This document shows positions 27,034-37,768 of a stretch of 64,000 nt of DNA, piece by piece. The position numbers were made by a program, and so were the translations under genes. The notes below the pieces were generated by a model, which ran no database searches, was not told the origin of the DNA, and saw nothing but the letters and a program-made list of their open reading frames with translations. Origin of the DNA: Warburgia ugandensis (Eukaryota > Streptophyta > Magnoliopsida > Canellales > Canellaceae); contig CP141136.1 of assembly GCA_035236585.1 (NCBI GenBank), forward strand, positions 58,375,136 to 58,439,135. Direction: 5' to 3'. How positions within the stretch are numbered: the first letter of the stretch is position 1; each line of letters starts with the position of its first letter.

Positions 27034-27035
<2 letters not shown>
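13453..27035 (-). CDS. CRS1: CRS1: chloroplast group II intron splicing factor with three CRM domains, 8 exons, 805 aa
   Basis: CRM-domain RNA-binding protein of the chloroplast stroma; in maize CRS1 is needed to splice the atpF group IIA intron. Exons (minus): 27035-26166, 22832-22337, 22157-22027, 17687-17340, 17240-17084, 14627-14335, 13729-13670, 13515-13453; all phases agree. The N-terminus (1-60) is rich in Ser/Pro and nearly free of acid residues, as in a transit peptide. Then come PTAPWM (98-103), CRM1 ~224-310 ([12 protein letters not shown]), CRM2 ~433-519 ([22 protein letters not shown]) and CRM3 ~649-738 ([19 protein letters not shown]) with an intact GxxG loop. A charged coiled-coil-like segment lies between CRM2 and CRM3 ([15 protein letters not shown]). 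The best match from memory is CRS1 rather than CFM2, CFM3 or CAF1/2, from MRKWVxVx[13 protein letters not shown] and the three-CRM layout. It is somewhat longer than the ~715-720 aa known homologues, mostly at the N-terminus. A (CT)n tract abuts the start codon. Confidence 0.92.
13911..14042. repeat. 66-bp tandem duplication in CRS1 intron 6
   Basis: Two copies (13911-13976, 13977-14042) share TTCTTTACA, GATCCAAA and CAGGCCTGCTATGGA, then GAGTCATATGTGAAA. About eight differences show that it is old. Confidence 0.85.
16070..16248 (+). mobile_element. Au-family SINE in CRS1 intron 5 (antisense to gene)
   Basis: Full-length and one of the best-kept copies in the window: GGAGCCTTGGCGCAACGG head, B box AGGTTCAAGGC, CCTCTTGCAAAAATGCAAGG, CCCGCCCCTTCCCCGGACCC, AGCTTCGTGCACTGGGGCTG and a CCCTTTTT tail. 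No clear target-site duplication is seen. It lies on the strand opposite to CRS1. Confidence 0.92.
17688..22026 (-). other. GC-AG intron 3 of CRS1 (4.3 kb) holding the RTE-SINE chimera
   Basis: The donor reads CTCAAG|GCAAGT and the acceptor GATTGCAG|CGC. The splice joins ..SWELK to RLTGGVL, the conserved CRM2 sequence. The nearby GT donor (GGCAA|GTACTA) would shift the frame against exon 4. Much of the intron is the RTE LINE at 18182-21022. Confidence 0.87.
18182..21022 (-). mobile_element. RTE LINE ending in the 3' half of an Au SINE (chimeric retroposon), coding sequence broken
   Basis: On the minus strand the endonuclease start ([16 protein letters not shown]) is at ~20950, followed by [12 protein letters not shown] and [12 protein letters not shown]. 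The reverse transcriptase has [13 protein letters not shown], [25 protein letters not shown] and the catalytic [10 protein letters not shown]. The C-terminal zone has [19 protein letters not shown] and [17 protein letters not shown]. Stops and frameshifts break the frame, including TGG to TGA in the endonuclease start. The clade is RTE, recognised by this C-terminal zone and by the (GATGAT)n 3' ends of the sister copies. In this copy the LINE stops after APVRR. At 18267/18268 it is replaced by the Au 3' half (18182-18267), in the same direction and ending with the T-rich tail. It lies in sense within CRS1. Confidence 0.9.
22833..26165 (-). other. CRS1 intron 1 (3.3 kb)
   Basis: Donor GAG|GTTGGT, acceptor TCAAGCAG|ACC. 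I see no recognisable transposon or RNA gene in it. A short ~40-bp direct repeat (CAAAGATTTATTTAAAGAT, near 22959 and 23000) and T-runs are the only notable items. Confidence 0.75.

Positions 27036-27038
<3 letters not shown>

Positions 27039-27066
<28 letters not shown>
27039..27066 (-). repeat. (CT)n tract in the CRS1 5' UTR directly before the ATG
   Basis: Fourteen GA units on plus (CT on minus) end four bases before the CRS1 start codon at 27035. Pyrimidine tracts are common in plant 5' UTRs, and the position suggests an effect of its length on translation, which is inference. Confidence 0.9.
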
Positions 27067-27071
<5 letters not shown>

Positions 27072-27347
27072 CTTCTTCTTCGTGTACTCTGTTTCCGTCT
27101 AAACAGCTTGCCTTTTCTTATTGCAACAGAAGAGATGAGTTGATCTCCTGGAAGGATGAGCTATAGTAGAAGCTGGTCCCACTCTTTCAATGATCCTAAC
27201 CATCCATCGGTAGGCTTTTCTGTGGACGAGTGGTACCAAAAAAATTTCCGCCTTTTGAAGATTGTAGCCTCTGATTTTGAGGTTCTGATGATGATTTTAA
27301 ATCATAGCATTTTATGTCTCTTAATATTGAAATCCACAATTGTATTT

Positions 27348-27349
<2 letters not shown>

Positions 27350-27416
<67 letters not shown>
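27350..27416 (+). repeat. (CT)n microsatellite upstream of CRS1
   Basis: About 33 CT units, roughly 315 bases upstream of the CRS1 start. The ORF that runs through it has no other support. Confidence 0.97.
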
Positions 27417-27420
<4 letters not shown>

Positions 27421-27876
27421 TTAAGATTCTAGTAAGCCAACAAATTAGAGGCCTGGAATTGTTAATGGGCCCTAAATTTAGTTCATGGCCCATCCATAGT
27501 GTTGCATTTCCCAACTATAGTTTTCTTTCTTTTTTATTAATTTTTTTCATTTTTTTAAGTACAAGCATAAATATAAAGGAAATTCAGCTTACATAACAGA
27601 AAAAAGAAAAGAAAAATTTAAGGAAACGAACCACTCACTCTCCCTCGTTCATCCATCCGCCTGTTCTCCCCGATCCACTGCGCTTGTAGGATTTTTGGCA
27701 TTGCCCAAGAGATAATTTGGATCGTTAAGAAAGGGAGGTTGTTTATTGGATCTCACTCTTTGAGAGAATATGTGCCCCAATCATGTAGCACCTCAATAAT
27801 AAAGTTAGTGATTCTAAGTGTTTGATTTGTAAATGATTTGTCGTTGAATATACTCCATTGCACTTTCTACTTTTTG
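27417..27876. other. Spacer upstream of CRS1, no gene seen
   Basis: Part of the likely CRS1 promoter side. It contains a moderately GC-rich patch (27630-27690) without an open frame longer than noise. No repeat of a known class could be recognised before the SINE duplication begins at 27877. Confidence 0.5.
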
Positions 27877-27883
27877 CCATGCG

Positions 27884-28072
27884 TTTAAAGGGCAGCCCGG
27901 TGCACAAAGCTCTGTGTACAGTGGGTTCGGAGATGGGGCAGACTACAAAGGTCTATAATATTCATCTTAACCTTACACTTTATAAGAGACTGTTTCTAAG
28001 CCTCTAATTGGTGACCTTAAGATCACATTACTTTAACTTTACCTTTACTCCAAAGCTTCTTTTTAGTTTCTA
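27884..28072 (-). mobile_element. Au-family SINE with perfect 15-bp target-site duplication
   Basis: CCATGCGTTTAAAGG stands at 27877-27891 and at 28073-28087, so the insertion is well delimited; the exact SINE edge overlaps the first copy at TAAAGGG. The body is decayed: GGGCAGCCCGGTGCACAAAG is clear, but the B box (GTGACCTTAAGATCAC) and head are altered. Confidence 0.9.
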
Positions 28073-28706
28073 CCATGCGTTTAAAGGCCAAAAATCAGAG
28101 GCTCACTATATTTAAATAGGTCTAGATTTTGGTCCCCACTTATTTGTAGCATGATTTATGAGATAAAATGTTTTACAGGAATGTCATGAGCACCTCAAAC
28201 CTGTGACCTACCATGAAAGAGGCCTCTGCTCTATGAGACAAAATGTTGAGACCATTCTTGCATGTGCCAAGTGAAAGAACTAACCTGGAATCTCTAAACT
28301 AAGGCAGGTGAACACTTCATAACAGATAGATAAGCCTAGCAACATGAATAAAGGAGAAGCTATTTAAGTCAAAATTGAAGTCCTTGACAAACTGCCAATT
28401 GTTCGATCTCTACCTTTGAGGACGACAGTGTAGGCCTGACAAAATATGACATGACACAATAACACGACATGTATTTAGCGAGTTAAGGTCGAGTCATATC
28501 GCGTTCGTGTCATTTATCAGGTCAACAAAAAAAGACACGCTCAAAATCATGTCAACCATTATGACTTATCGTGTTGACCCGTCTGACACATGACTTGCTA
28601 AAACTTCACATTGACCCATATAACACGTGACCTATTAACACATCGTGTTGACCCGTTCTACTTGCGACATGTTAAACCGTCGTGTTGAATCGTTTGATTG
28701 TTTTAT

Positions 28707-29113
28707 AAATATAGGACGATTACTAAATAACTGTCCTATATTCTTTTACATTAAATAGGATGGTTTCTCAGTAACAGTCCTATATTTTAATTGATATAGG
28801 ACAGTTAATAAATAGTCGTCCTATATTTTGTATGTTATATAAGATGGTTAATAAGTAACCGTCCTATGTATTTAAAGGTTTTTAATAGTCTTATATTTTT
28901 ATAGGTTCTATAGGACGGTTAGTAATCAACTATCCTATACTTTTATAGGTTTTATAGGACAATTAATAAGTACATGTCCTATATTTTAAGGTTCTGTAGG
29001 ACGGTTAATAAGTAACCGTCCTATATTTTAAGGTTTCATTAGACGGTTATTTGTTAACCGTCCTATATTTAATAAGTCATATAGGGCCGATAGTAAATAC
29101 TCGTCCTATATTA
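28707..29113. repeat. Palindrome array A (about 9 units)
   Basis: Repeated units of roughly 30-35 bases, each a near palindrome ATAGGACGGTTA..n..TAACCGTCCTAT, separated by short AT-rich spacers. For example 28995-29025 reads TAGGACGGTTAATAAGTAAC then CGTCCTAT. About nine complete palindromes and one half unit are visible. Arrays like this are typical of transposase-binding subterminal regions of CACTA elements. Confidence 0.88.
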
Positions 29114-29223
29114 GTTAAAAACATAACCATTATAATACTACTGTCCAGTGTCTATACACAAGTCTCCTCCATACTCAACCTCACATTATCACAACCCTGT
29201 CTGCTTAAAGCCTTAAAAATTTA

Positions 29224-29760
29224 TAATAAAGAAAGCACACATATTGACACATACTTGAATCAAAAGAAAAATGGAATACATCCATAAAAATGGACTAATG
29301 TGACAAAATAACACATTCACTTCTGTATCCTACTATATTTATTATCATTGTACACATCACTTCCAACATTCTATAACTTCTCCATACAATTCACATTGAA
29401 TTGAACAAATAAAAACACACTCAATCACCCATACATGATACATTCACTTTTCTTCATGGACAGCCACAACCACAGCCACATCCCATATCATATGTTTGGT
29501 TCAAGACACCAACTTCCCAATCCCATCATTGAAAGTTTGAAATAAAGAAAGCACATACATTGACACATAGTGTACTTCAATCAAAAGAAATATAAAATAC
29601 ATCCATAGAAACAAACTGATCTTTGTATTATATTTGAGTAAAAAGTATATACATGATACATTGACACATAGTGTACTTCAATCAAAAGAAATATAAAACA
29701 CATCCATAGAAATGAACTGATCTTTGTATTATACTTGAGTAAAAAGTATATACATGATTG
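29224..29760 (+). repeat. 101-bp direct repeat, two good copies and one older
   Basis: Copies begin at ~29559 and ~29660, each with TTGACACATAGTGTACTTCA, ATCAAAAGAAATATAAAA and GTATATACATGAT. A third, more diverged copy lies at ~29224-29300. Period 101. Confidence 0.8.
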
Positions 29761-31255
29761 ATACATTCATTTACCTCACTAAACTACAAATTAAAATTCA
29801 TAATATGGTCTATCTATTCCATTTTAATATCATCTAAATCTAACGAGGAGTAACTCTTGCTTCGCAAATCTACCTGCAAGAAACATATAATAACTTAGTT
29901 TAGACATGTATTCTTAGATTTAGTCAAGGAATATACAAAACAAAACTGTAACATTGGTCAGTAAGTCTTACCTTTCTCAACTGTGAGATTGTAAATCCAT
30001 TGCGAGTGAGGGTTCTCATGTATCTGAGAACATAATACCCACACTCCTAATTGGATTTTTGTTTAAGGCACTGCACACCAATGTCACCAAAGACAACAGA
30101 AAATGTTCAAATATCATGTTAAATAAGTTCAAGTTTAAAATTATAGTAATGAGTGTAAAGAGCAGTAATTATTAAATAGTAAACCTTACTTTCAATTGAG
30201 TTTTGCTAGGTGGTCAATACCTTCCTAGCGTTCCCGCTCGACCCATTTATGCCATGCACTACACACATATAATTGAAAAGCATTAGATTATGAATATTAT
30301 GATAGTTGCCACTTATCAAGTGAGTAGTTATATTATAATGAAATAAATAATAAAAACTTACTTGTTTATAATTTCCATCAAGTGTTCCTGAATGTACGCT
30401 CCACAAGAATAAAAAAACATTGCATGGCCACCATGCACATCCAAAGCTAGCAACATCTAATGGGACCAATAAAAACAATAATTCAATTATAAGTTCTCAA
30501 ATCTGAACTAACATAGATAATTCATGCGTATGAATTATGAAATTGAAATGACATAATTTAGCAACATATATTATAACATACTCGATATTGTAGAGAATTA
30601 GTAAAGCTTGCCCCTTCGCACAATGCATAAGCCTAGGAATGATATCTTCACTTTGTTTGTTCATGGGCAAATGATCCAATCGAAAGATAAGACAAGGGTC
30701 AAGGAACTTGTAAATGTCCTTGACCTCTAATCTTTGCAAGTTATCATGCAAATACTTGCATTAGAAATTTGGGTTAATGTCAAATAAGTATTAAGTGTTA
30801 TTAAAAAAGCAAGTAATGTTATTTTGATTTGTAATAGTCTAACTTTAGTAGAGCATTTACACGACGACATACTTGATATAGACGATGTGCATATATTCAT
30901 TTGAACCATATTACATATGGCTAAGAGGTCTTCCTTGAAGAGTGGAACCTCAACCACATCGTCTACAAGCACACCTGCCTCTATCCTTACAGGGCTAATT
31001 TCCTTATCTTCATTGGCTAGTCTGTATAGTACCCTTAGGAATAGAGGCTTGTTAGGTGGAACCTCCACCTGATCCCTACATTGTAGATGTAGCATTTTAG
31101 AAATTACTAATGAATATATACAACATATACTGGTATACAAGCATATACAAAAGAAGAGAGATAGTGAAATCAAATTTTATCATATATTAAGATAAGGTCT
31201 TGATGATCATGATGATGAAAATTAAAAGAAACACATGAATTCCATAAAACACCTC

Positions 31256-31387
31256 TAATCATTACTTCAAGTAAGATTACAAATTCTAACCTATGATAAG
31301 ATAATAAAACTTTTTGAACTTTAATCATTACTTCAAGTAAGATCACAAATTCTAACCTAGGATAAGATAACAAAACTTTTTGAGCTT
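31256..31387. repeat. 66-bp tandem duplication inside the Ptta-type pseudogene
   Basis: Two copies, each with ATTACTTCAAGTAAGAT, ACAAATTCTAACCTA and AAACTTTTTGA. They are followed to ~31780 by a loose, degenerate repeat built on GAACTTGCTAC and TTTTCAAGTC. Confidence 0.85.
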
Positions 31388-31782
31388 GTAGGCACCTAAC
31401 AAATGTTTACAATGAGTGTAGTATTTTTCTTTTCCTTGACTTGTTGTATTTTTCAAGTCTACTTGGATTTATTACACCTGTAAAGTTCTTTTGAACTTAC
31501 AACATTTCAAGTGCTTTGAACTTGTTAGTTATTGCATTGTTCAATTCCACATGGACTTGCTACACTTTGAGTATTTTAAGACTCTCTACACTTCAAATTC
31601 TTGTGAACTTACTACATTTTTCAAGTCTTTTTAGACATGCTACACTTCATTGTTCTGAACTTGCTATTATTATTTTAAGTCTAATTTTACTTGCTACACT
31701 TTTCAAGTCATTTTAGACTTGTTAGTACAGTTCATTCTTTAGAACTTGAACATTTTTAAAGTCCATTTAGGCTTGCTACAGA

Positions 31783-31828
31783 AGGGGAGCCTTGGCGTAA
31801 CTGTAAACGTTGTCGTCATGTAACATGA
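31783..31828 (+). mobile_element. Au SINE fragment, 5' head only
   Basis: AGGGGAGCCTTGGCGTAACT and GTTGTCGTCATGTAAC match the Au head, after which the match stops. The body and 3' end are absent. This is unusual because 5' truncation is the normal outcome of target-primed insertion. Confidence 0.6.
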
Positions 31829-34545
31829 TACAACTATGTAAGTATATAGAAGTAATTGGGAAGGTTGGGATGGGGCTAGACTAGCCACTACACCAGAATT
31901 TGCTAGTGGGGAGGTTCGCTTCAATTGTGCCTTATGCTGCTTCTGGTGATTTGACATATTGCAAACAATATTAATCAATTAACAATTTAGGATGACTTAA
32001 AAAAGGTATCAGAAAATGATGCCATGAATACATTTAGAATATATATACCTTGGAATTGGATATCATTGGTTTGATAAATTCCTTTGGCCAACTCACATGA
32101 TATATAATTGCATCCCCAATAGTTTGAATATCATCCTTTTGTATTGGAATTGGAAGGTGAGCATTTGGTTGAATGTCGCAATAATGCACATGCGCTTAGT
32201 GTTTGGATGTATCAACTTGCCATGCAAGGTGGCAGAAGTCATGGGCCAAACCTCATACATTGTTGCCATAGCCACATAGTTCTTAGATATATGTAGCTGC
32301 AACATGCACTGATCCACCTGCATTTGAGAAATAATATATGTAGATATATAATGATTACTGATGTAAACTGAAAAGGTTACTAAATAATTAAACATTGGAA
32401 AATGTAAACATGTTAATATACATACCTCACTGATCGGGACATCACCTTCAAGTACTTACTCTGCCACCTCTTCATCTAATAGAGGAGTGCAGCTATTGTC
32501 AGATTGGGGTGGTTGAACTTGAGCTTGAGCTTGATGGGCAACATCCTGACATGAGATTCTTCCACCACCCTGGAGTTCCTTCAACAAATGATCCTTCACC
32601 TTGCAATATATCTCCACAACAATTTGCTCCTTCCATTATTCCAAATCTTGTAGTGTAGGAGCCTTTTGTTTAGGGAAGAACTTGGAAGGAACAACACTGC
32701 GACCTTGGCCCCTTACTCGGCCAGGGTGCTCATCCTTGTTGCTCATGACCCTATACAATATGTCCTCCTTTGTAACAGTGTTTCTCAGAGTCCTTGTAGT
32801 TGCACTTTCTTAGGTCAACTCTTCCTGCACATGTAAATATCATAATATGATCAAATCCCTATTATATATATGTAATATTTATATAATGCAAGAGTATAAA
32901 ACTAGTTAATTAGGCAGTATGCACATAAAATAAAAGTATAAAACTTAAAGTCTTAAACTGCTTACAATTCTTAATGCAATTGCTGCAGTTGTTTTATTAG
33001 TAAAGGTCTGGGAGTTATGCCCTTTCTAATGTGCCATTTTTCAAAGAAGAGCGTAGTCGATGGGCTCCTTTGTCCCAGCCTTCTTTTGCTGTTAAGAGAG
33101 ACACTAAGTCAGAGTTAATGAAATAAAAATCTACTATGATTACACAAAAATGAAATATCACATGATATACGTACTTCTTCTACCTCTAATCATGCATAGC
33201 CAACCCTTGAAAGGTGGTGTTGCATATGATTAGTTGCACACACCATTTGTCCTTTCATATGCTTTGCCTGGACATCAAAGTAATGTAATCAAAATACAAT
33301 CAACTATAATAATTGCAAGAATCAAAATTTAGCTTGGCTAGTTCAAGTTGTGATTACCTTAAAATCAGGAGATAGCTTAAACTGTACAAATTAATTCCAT
33401 GCTTCCTAGTCAATGACGCAGGATACAACTGAGGGACCATGTTAAGCCTGGAAGGATCATTGGCATTTGGAAGTATGTACTTCCTTGTAAGCTCACTCTT
33501 CCATTTCCTCTATTGTTCACCAACTCCTTGCAATGCCTACTTCTTGCACTCATTAGATACGGCAAAGGCAGGCTACAAAACAAAAGAAGAAGTAGGTTAG
33601 TGACTATTGACTAGTGAGTAGTGACTTAGTGTATCATATGCAAACAAAAACAATATATATAAGGGACATATTATGTTATATGTAAGAAGAATTTATATAC
33701 CTTGACCATTTCCAATATTGCATCTTCGACTGTTGTCGATACAAGTCTCCAATCAATCACTGAGACTAGCACTAGTCTTCTAATAGGGCAACATATGAAG
33801 CTAGCATAATCATATGCACTACCACCAATCGACTGGTCTCTACTGTTGAATTTACAATCTCTTTTATTCCATTTGATGATCTCTTATTTATATGTTCCAT
33901 TTGTGTTGGCCCTTGGGCTTTCTCTTGATAGGTGGTGTTATTGGTGGACATGTGCTTGATAGCCTCAATTGTTCTTCTTTTGTGTGTTGTTCTTGTTCTA
34001 CTTCTACCTCTTCTAAATGTTCTTGTACTACTTCTTCATGTTGTTCTTGTTCTTGTTCTAGTTCTAGTTCTAGTTCTTCATATTCCATGTTTACTTCACA
34101 AATGAAAATTGAAATGACTACAGTTAGAAAAGTGAAAAGTGTAAGTGAAATAACTCATGTCAGATGCAATCATGAATCATGCAGATGTGTATCACAGATG
34201 TATGAGCTTGCAGCCATGCAGATTACAGATGAAGAATACTGTTAACCTTAACAGTTTAACCCTATCATGTGAGATGTACTATAATAAGAGTGTTACATAA
34301 TAAAAATAGGGCAGAAAATGGTCGCATAGAGATTCCAAGAGCAGAACCAGGTTACCTAATGAACCTCTAATTGCCTCTTATCATTTTTCTTATATTTGTC
34401 TTCTTCTTCAGTTCTTCTTCTCTCCCATGTCTCTCTCCTTTTTCTTCTTCTTATTCTTCTTACTTGAGGACATTGAGGTGTAGCAGGCACTTAGGCAGTG
34501 GTGAGCGGTCGGTTTCTGAGTTTCTCACTCTCTAGTCCTCATGCT

Positions 34546-34558
34546 TTCTCTCTCTCTC

Positions 34559-34640
<82 letters not shown>

Positions 34641-34645
34641 TCTCT
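34546..34645 (+). repeat. Long (TC)n microsatellite
   Basis: Nearly 100 bases of TC with three TCCC breaks, about 460 bases upstream of the Ptta-type pseudogene start. Confidence 0.97.
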
Positions 34646-34820
34646 CCTTCTTCTTCTCACTCTTCTAGTCGTGGTTTTTGCCTTGGTTCTAGTTGAAGGG
34701 GGTTTGGGAGCTTGGACTTCGAAGGAATTTCCTTAGGGGTTAGGGCACAACTATGAATGTAAAGTGAAACAGTGAAAGGTGGGAGAAAGAAAGGTTTATA
34801 ATTTATAAAGAAAGATAAAT

Positions 34821-35088
34821 ATAGGATGCTTCTAAGATACCAATCCTATATTATCAAAACAATATATGACCGTTCTATGAAAATCGTCCTATATTACAAT
34901 AAATATAGGATGGTTATTAATTAACAGTCCTTTATTAGTAATAATCATAGGATGGTTTAAAAATAACCATCCTATAACTAATAAACGTCAGATTCACAAT
35001 ATAGGACAATTAGTAAATAACCGTCTTATATTATTCTATTATAAAGGACAATTTTGTATTAACCGTCCTATAGTTTCTAAATATAGGA
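34821..35088. repeat. Palindrome array B (about 6 units)
   Basis: Same core as array A, for example ATAGGATGGTTATTAATTAA then CAGTCCTTT, and ATAGGACAATTAGTAAATAA then CCGTCTTAT. It lies on the upstream side of the Ptta-type pseudogene, while array A lies at its downstream side, so the two arrays bracket that gene. The last unit is cut after AATATAGGA. Confidence 0.85.
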
Positions 35089-35255
35089 AATTGAATAATT
35101 GATATAGCAGTAGGTTGTAGGCTGTAGCCAATTGTGCACAATGAAATTGAATAATTAATATTGCTTAAGCCTTAAAGCATACAGAATCTTAGAGTACAGT
35201 GGCTATATATGAGAAATAGTGAGAGTGAATAGGGAAACATGATAGTATTTGATGA

Positions 35256-35456
35256 GAATGAGCTTAGAAAGAGTTATGTAACTCATTAGTTGAAGATGAG
35301 TAAAGAAAGAGTTATGCAATTAACTCATTAGTTGAGAAGGAGTATAGAGAGAGTTATGTAATTAACTCATTAGTTGAGAAGGAGTATAGAGATAGTTATG
35401 TAATTAACTCATTAGGTGAGAATGAGTATGTAGGGAGTTAATATAATTAACTCATG
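35256..35456 (+). repeat. 42-bp tandem repeat, four to five copies
   Basis: GTTATGYAATTAACTCATTA followed by a (T/G)TGAGAAKGAGTAT stretch recurs at 35311, 35353 and 35395 with period 42. A shorter copy precedes it at 35273 and a decayed one follows. Confidence 0.88.
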
Positions 35457-37040
35457 GAGGAATAGTAGAATATAAGTACGTATTACTTAGTGAAATAGCT
35501 AGGGATACTACTTAATAAGTTAAGAATCCCAATATAGGGAATAGTAAGAAATAAGTAAGAAAAACATTACAATAGGTAAAGATGTAATATATAATATTCA
35601 GGTCTAACCTGAAGTCTTAAGTAAATATACATGTATAGAAATAAAATACACCAATACTAGTATATATATATATGTGATCTTTACTAAGTGAAATAGTGGA
35701 GTTTAAGAGAAAGAAGTGATAAATTGAAAAATATGATGGAAATAATGTAGAAGGATAAACTCCAACCTTTATAGGAATGGTAAAATAAAAATTTATGAGG
35801 AATAAGTGTTAGAAATAAATAAAAATATTAGAGTTATTATAAACTTTGAAAATAATAATAAAGGACAATAAATGATAATAATGAATATAAATGCAAGAGT
35901 TAAAATTTCTACATAAGATATAGTAATATGGCAAAATTTTCAAAATATGAATGATATTACTTGGGAAGAATTTTAGGAGATAAATAAGTTTAGTAAACCA
36001 GAAGAGTTTCACAAAGATAAATAATATATGATAAAAATTTAGAGCATGAAGAAGTCATCTTTAAAATTTGAATAAAATGACAAAGAAAATGAGATACAAA
36101 GATATATGGAAATGGGAAAATAAAATCACAAACTTATTAAGAAAAACAACTAAACCATGATAATATTTGGTTAGCAAACAAATTCTAGTCCATACATATG
36201 GTGCAACAAATATGAATTTACCAAGTTATAAACTATATTGGTATAATAACTCAATTGTTGAATTAGCACAAAAGCTTATCAAGAATTAGTGGGATATCGA
36301 TATGATAACTTTGGTGAAACTAAAAACAATTATGGACTATAGTGAAAAGAAGTACATTTTGCATTGATGGTAAAATGATCATGCAAAAATAAAAATGTTG
36401 AATGATATTACTAAGAGTGAGTACCTTTTACTCTACATGGATGAGTTATTCCCAATGTATTATCATCAATTGGGAGTTAGAAATGAGAAACAATAGTAAG
36501 AAATCAAAACAAATCTTGCGTTATATGAGTTGGATAAATGATATTCATGAATTTGATGAGAATGTGATATATTAGATTAATTGACAATAACATATGGAAT
36601 TGGTATAAGAAAATCATGAGCATTTATAGAATGTACGACACTTACAAAACTTGTTAACTATCTAGCAAGTGTAAATGTTGACTAGAGGACGTAATATTAG
36701 AGTCATATGTGCAAGATTGGATGACCAAAGCCAAGTGTAGCCAAGCAGTCCCCAATTAAATGTGTCAACGTTAAGGTCTGGTCTTCAAACCACCTCCTTG
36801 ACAAGTTTTTTCTATTGCGCAACGTGCGCACTTGCCCGACCGACACCTACATTGCTTTTAAGGTTTTTATATTTTGCCGCCACTACAAGGGGTCCACACA
36901 TCAGACGTTAAAATGCAGGACAACATGTTTCATTAATTGGAGGAGGTTGTTCGGTTGGCTGGTGGCTAGGATGTTTGACACAGACACGGACAGTGACACA
37001 GGCACATCTCACACAAAATAATCATTATGATTACATCAAT
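35457..37040. other. AT-rich filler between arrays B and C, no gene recognised
   Basis: Many stops in all frames. A less AT-rich patch at 36790-36980 contains GCGCAACGTGCGCACTTGCC and CACTACAAGG but no readable protein. AATATAGGA (35080-35088) and AATAAAGGA (37038-37046) flank the stretch from B to C. They could be an imperfect 9-bp target duplication of an insertion that split one array in two, which is speculative. Confidence 0.4.
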
Positions 37041-37698
37041 AAAGGACGGTTACAAAATACCTGTCCTTTATGTTTTAAAATATAGGACGGTTCAAAAATA
37101 TAAGTCCTATATTTTATTAAAACATGGAAAGAAAGTTATCTATTATCAAACATAAGTTCATATCCTATAATAAAATATAGGATGGTTAGGAAAGAATCGT
37201 CCCTTATGTTTACAAAATATAGGATGGTTTGTATATAACATTCCTATATTGAATAAATATAATAATATATGGGACAAGTTTTAAAGAACCGTCCTACACA
37301 CACACACACAGGATGGGTGTTTCTTAACCATCCTATATTACTAACAAATTACTATATATACTTATAGGGCGGTTATGACATAACGGTCCTATATTTATAA
37401 AAATATATAGGACAGTTTGTTATTACCCATAATATATGTTTCTCAAATTATAGGACTGTTATGTCTTAATTGTATTATATTTTTAATTAAAATAGGACCA
37501 TTATTTATTAACCATCCTATTTGTTTCTCCAAATTATAGGAATGTTAAATTTTAACCGTTCTATATTTTTTTATATATTCAAATAGGACCGTTATTCATT
37601 AACTGTCCTATACTTTCTAATAATATAGGACACTTATGTAGTAATCGTCCTTTATTTTGTGCTATTATAGGATTGTTGTCATCAAACCGTCCTGTATT
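37041..37698. repeat. Palindrome array C (about 14 units)
   Basis: The largest array, with the same core, for example AAAGGACGGTTACAAAATAC then CTGTCCTTT, and ATAGGACCGTTATTCATTAA then CTGTCCTAT. A short (CA)n run sits at about 37300-37310. It ends about 70 bases before the start codon of the hAT transposase and so occupies the position of its promoter. Confidence 0.87.
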
Positions 37699-37768
37699 AG
37701 GGTTTTTATTTACCTTTTATTTACTAACTCGATGCGAGAGAGAGGAATAATACATTTAAACTTACATA

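Larger units (their letters stand above)
29814..34088 (-). pseudogene. Ptta/En-Spm-type gene with Ulp1-like (C48) protease domain, broken
   Basis: A multi-exon minus-strand gene starting at 34088 (MEYEELELELEQEQ, an acidic low-complexity start) and ending at 29814 (..DIKME stop). Pieces in order: KWNKRDCKF..IGGSAYDYASF (~33830); KWKSELTRKYILPNANDPSR and LNMVPQLYP (~33450), diagnostic of the plant Ptta/En-Spm family; AKHMKGQMVCATNHMQHHLS (~33240); KKAGTKEPIDYALL (~33070); EHPGRVRGQG (~32720); TIGDAIIYHVSWPKEF (~32080); FLDPCLIF and SEDIIPRL (~30690). A Ulp1-like part follows: LALDVHGGHAMFF (~30430), with the expected HW replaced, and ECGYYVLRYMR (~30020), with the likely catalytic Cys. Stops (two in the ~33530 exon) and frameshifts show it is dead. 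Such genes accompany plant CACTA-type elements; the role of the protease part is unknown. Confidence 0.8.

Noticed and set aside
27156..27596. 146-codon plus-strand ORF
   Set aside because: Runs through the (CT)n microsatellite (a Ser-Leu repeat) and has no other support.
36881..36890. CACTACAAGG as a CACTA transposon end
   Set aside because: It matches the canonical terminus but has no matching opposite end or 3-bp duplication, and the same word (complement at 32647-32655) occurs by chance in coding sequence.
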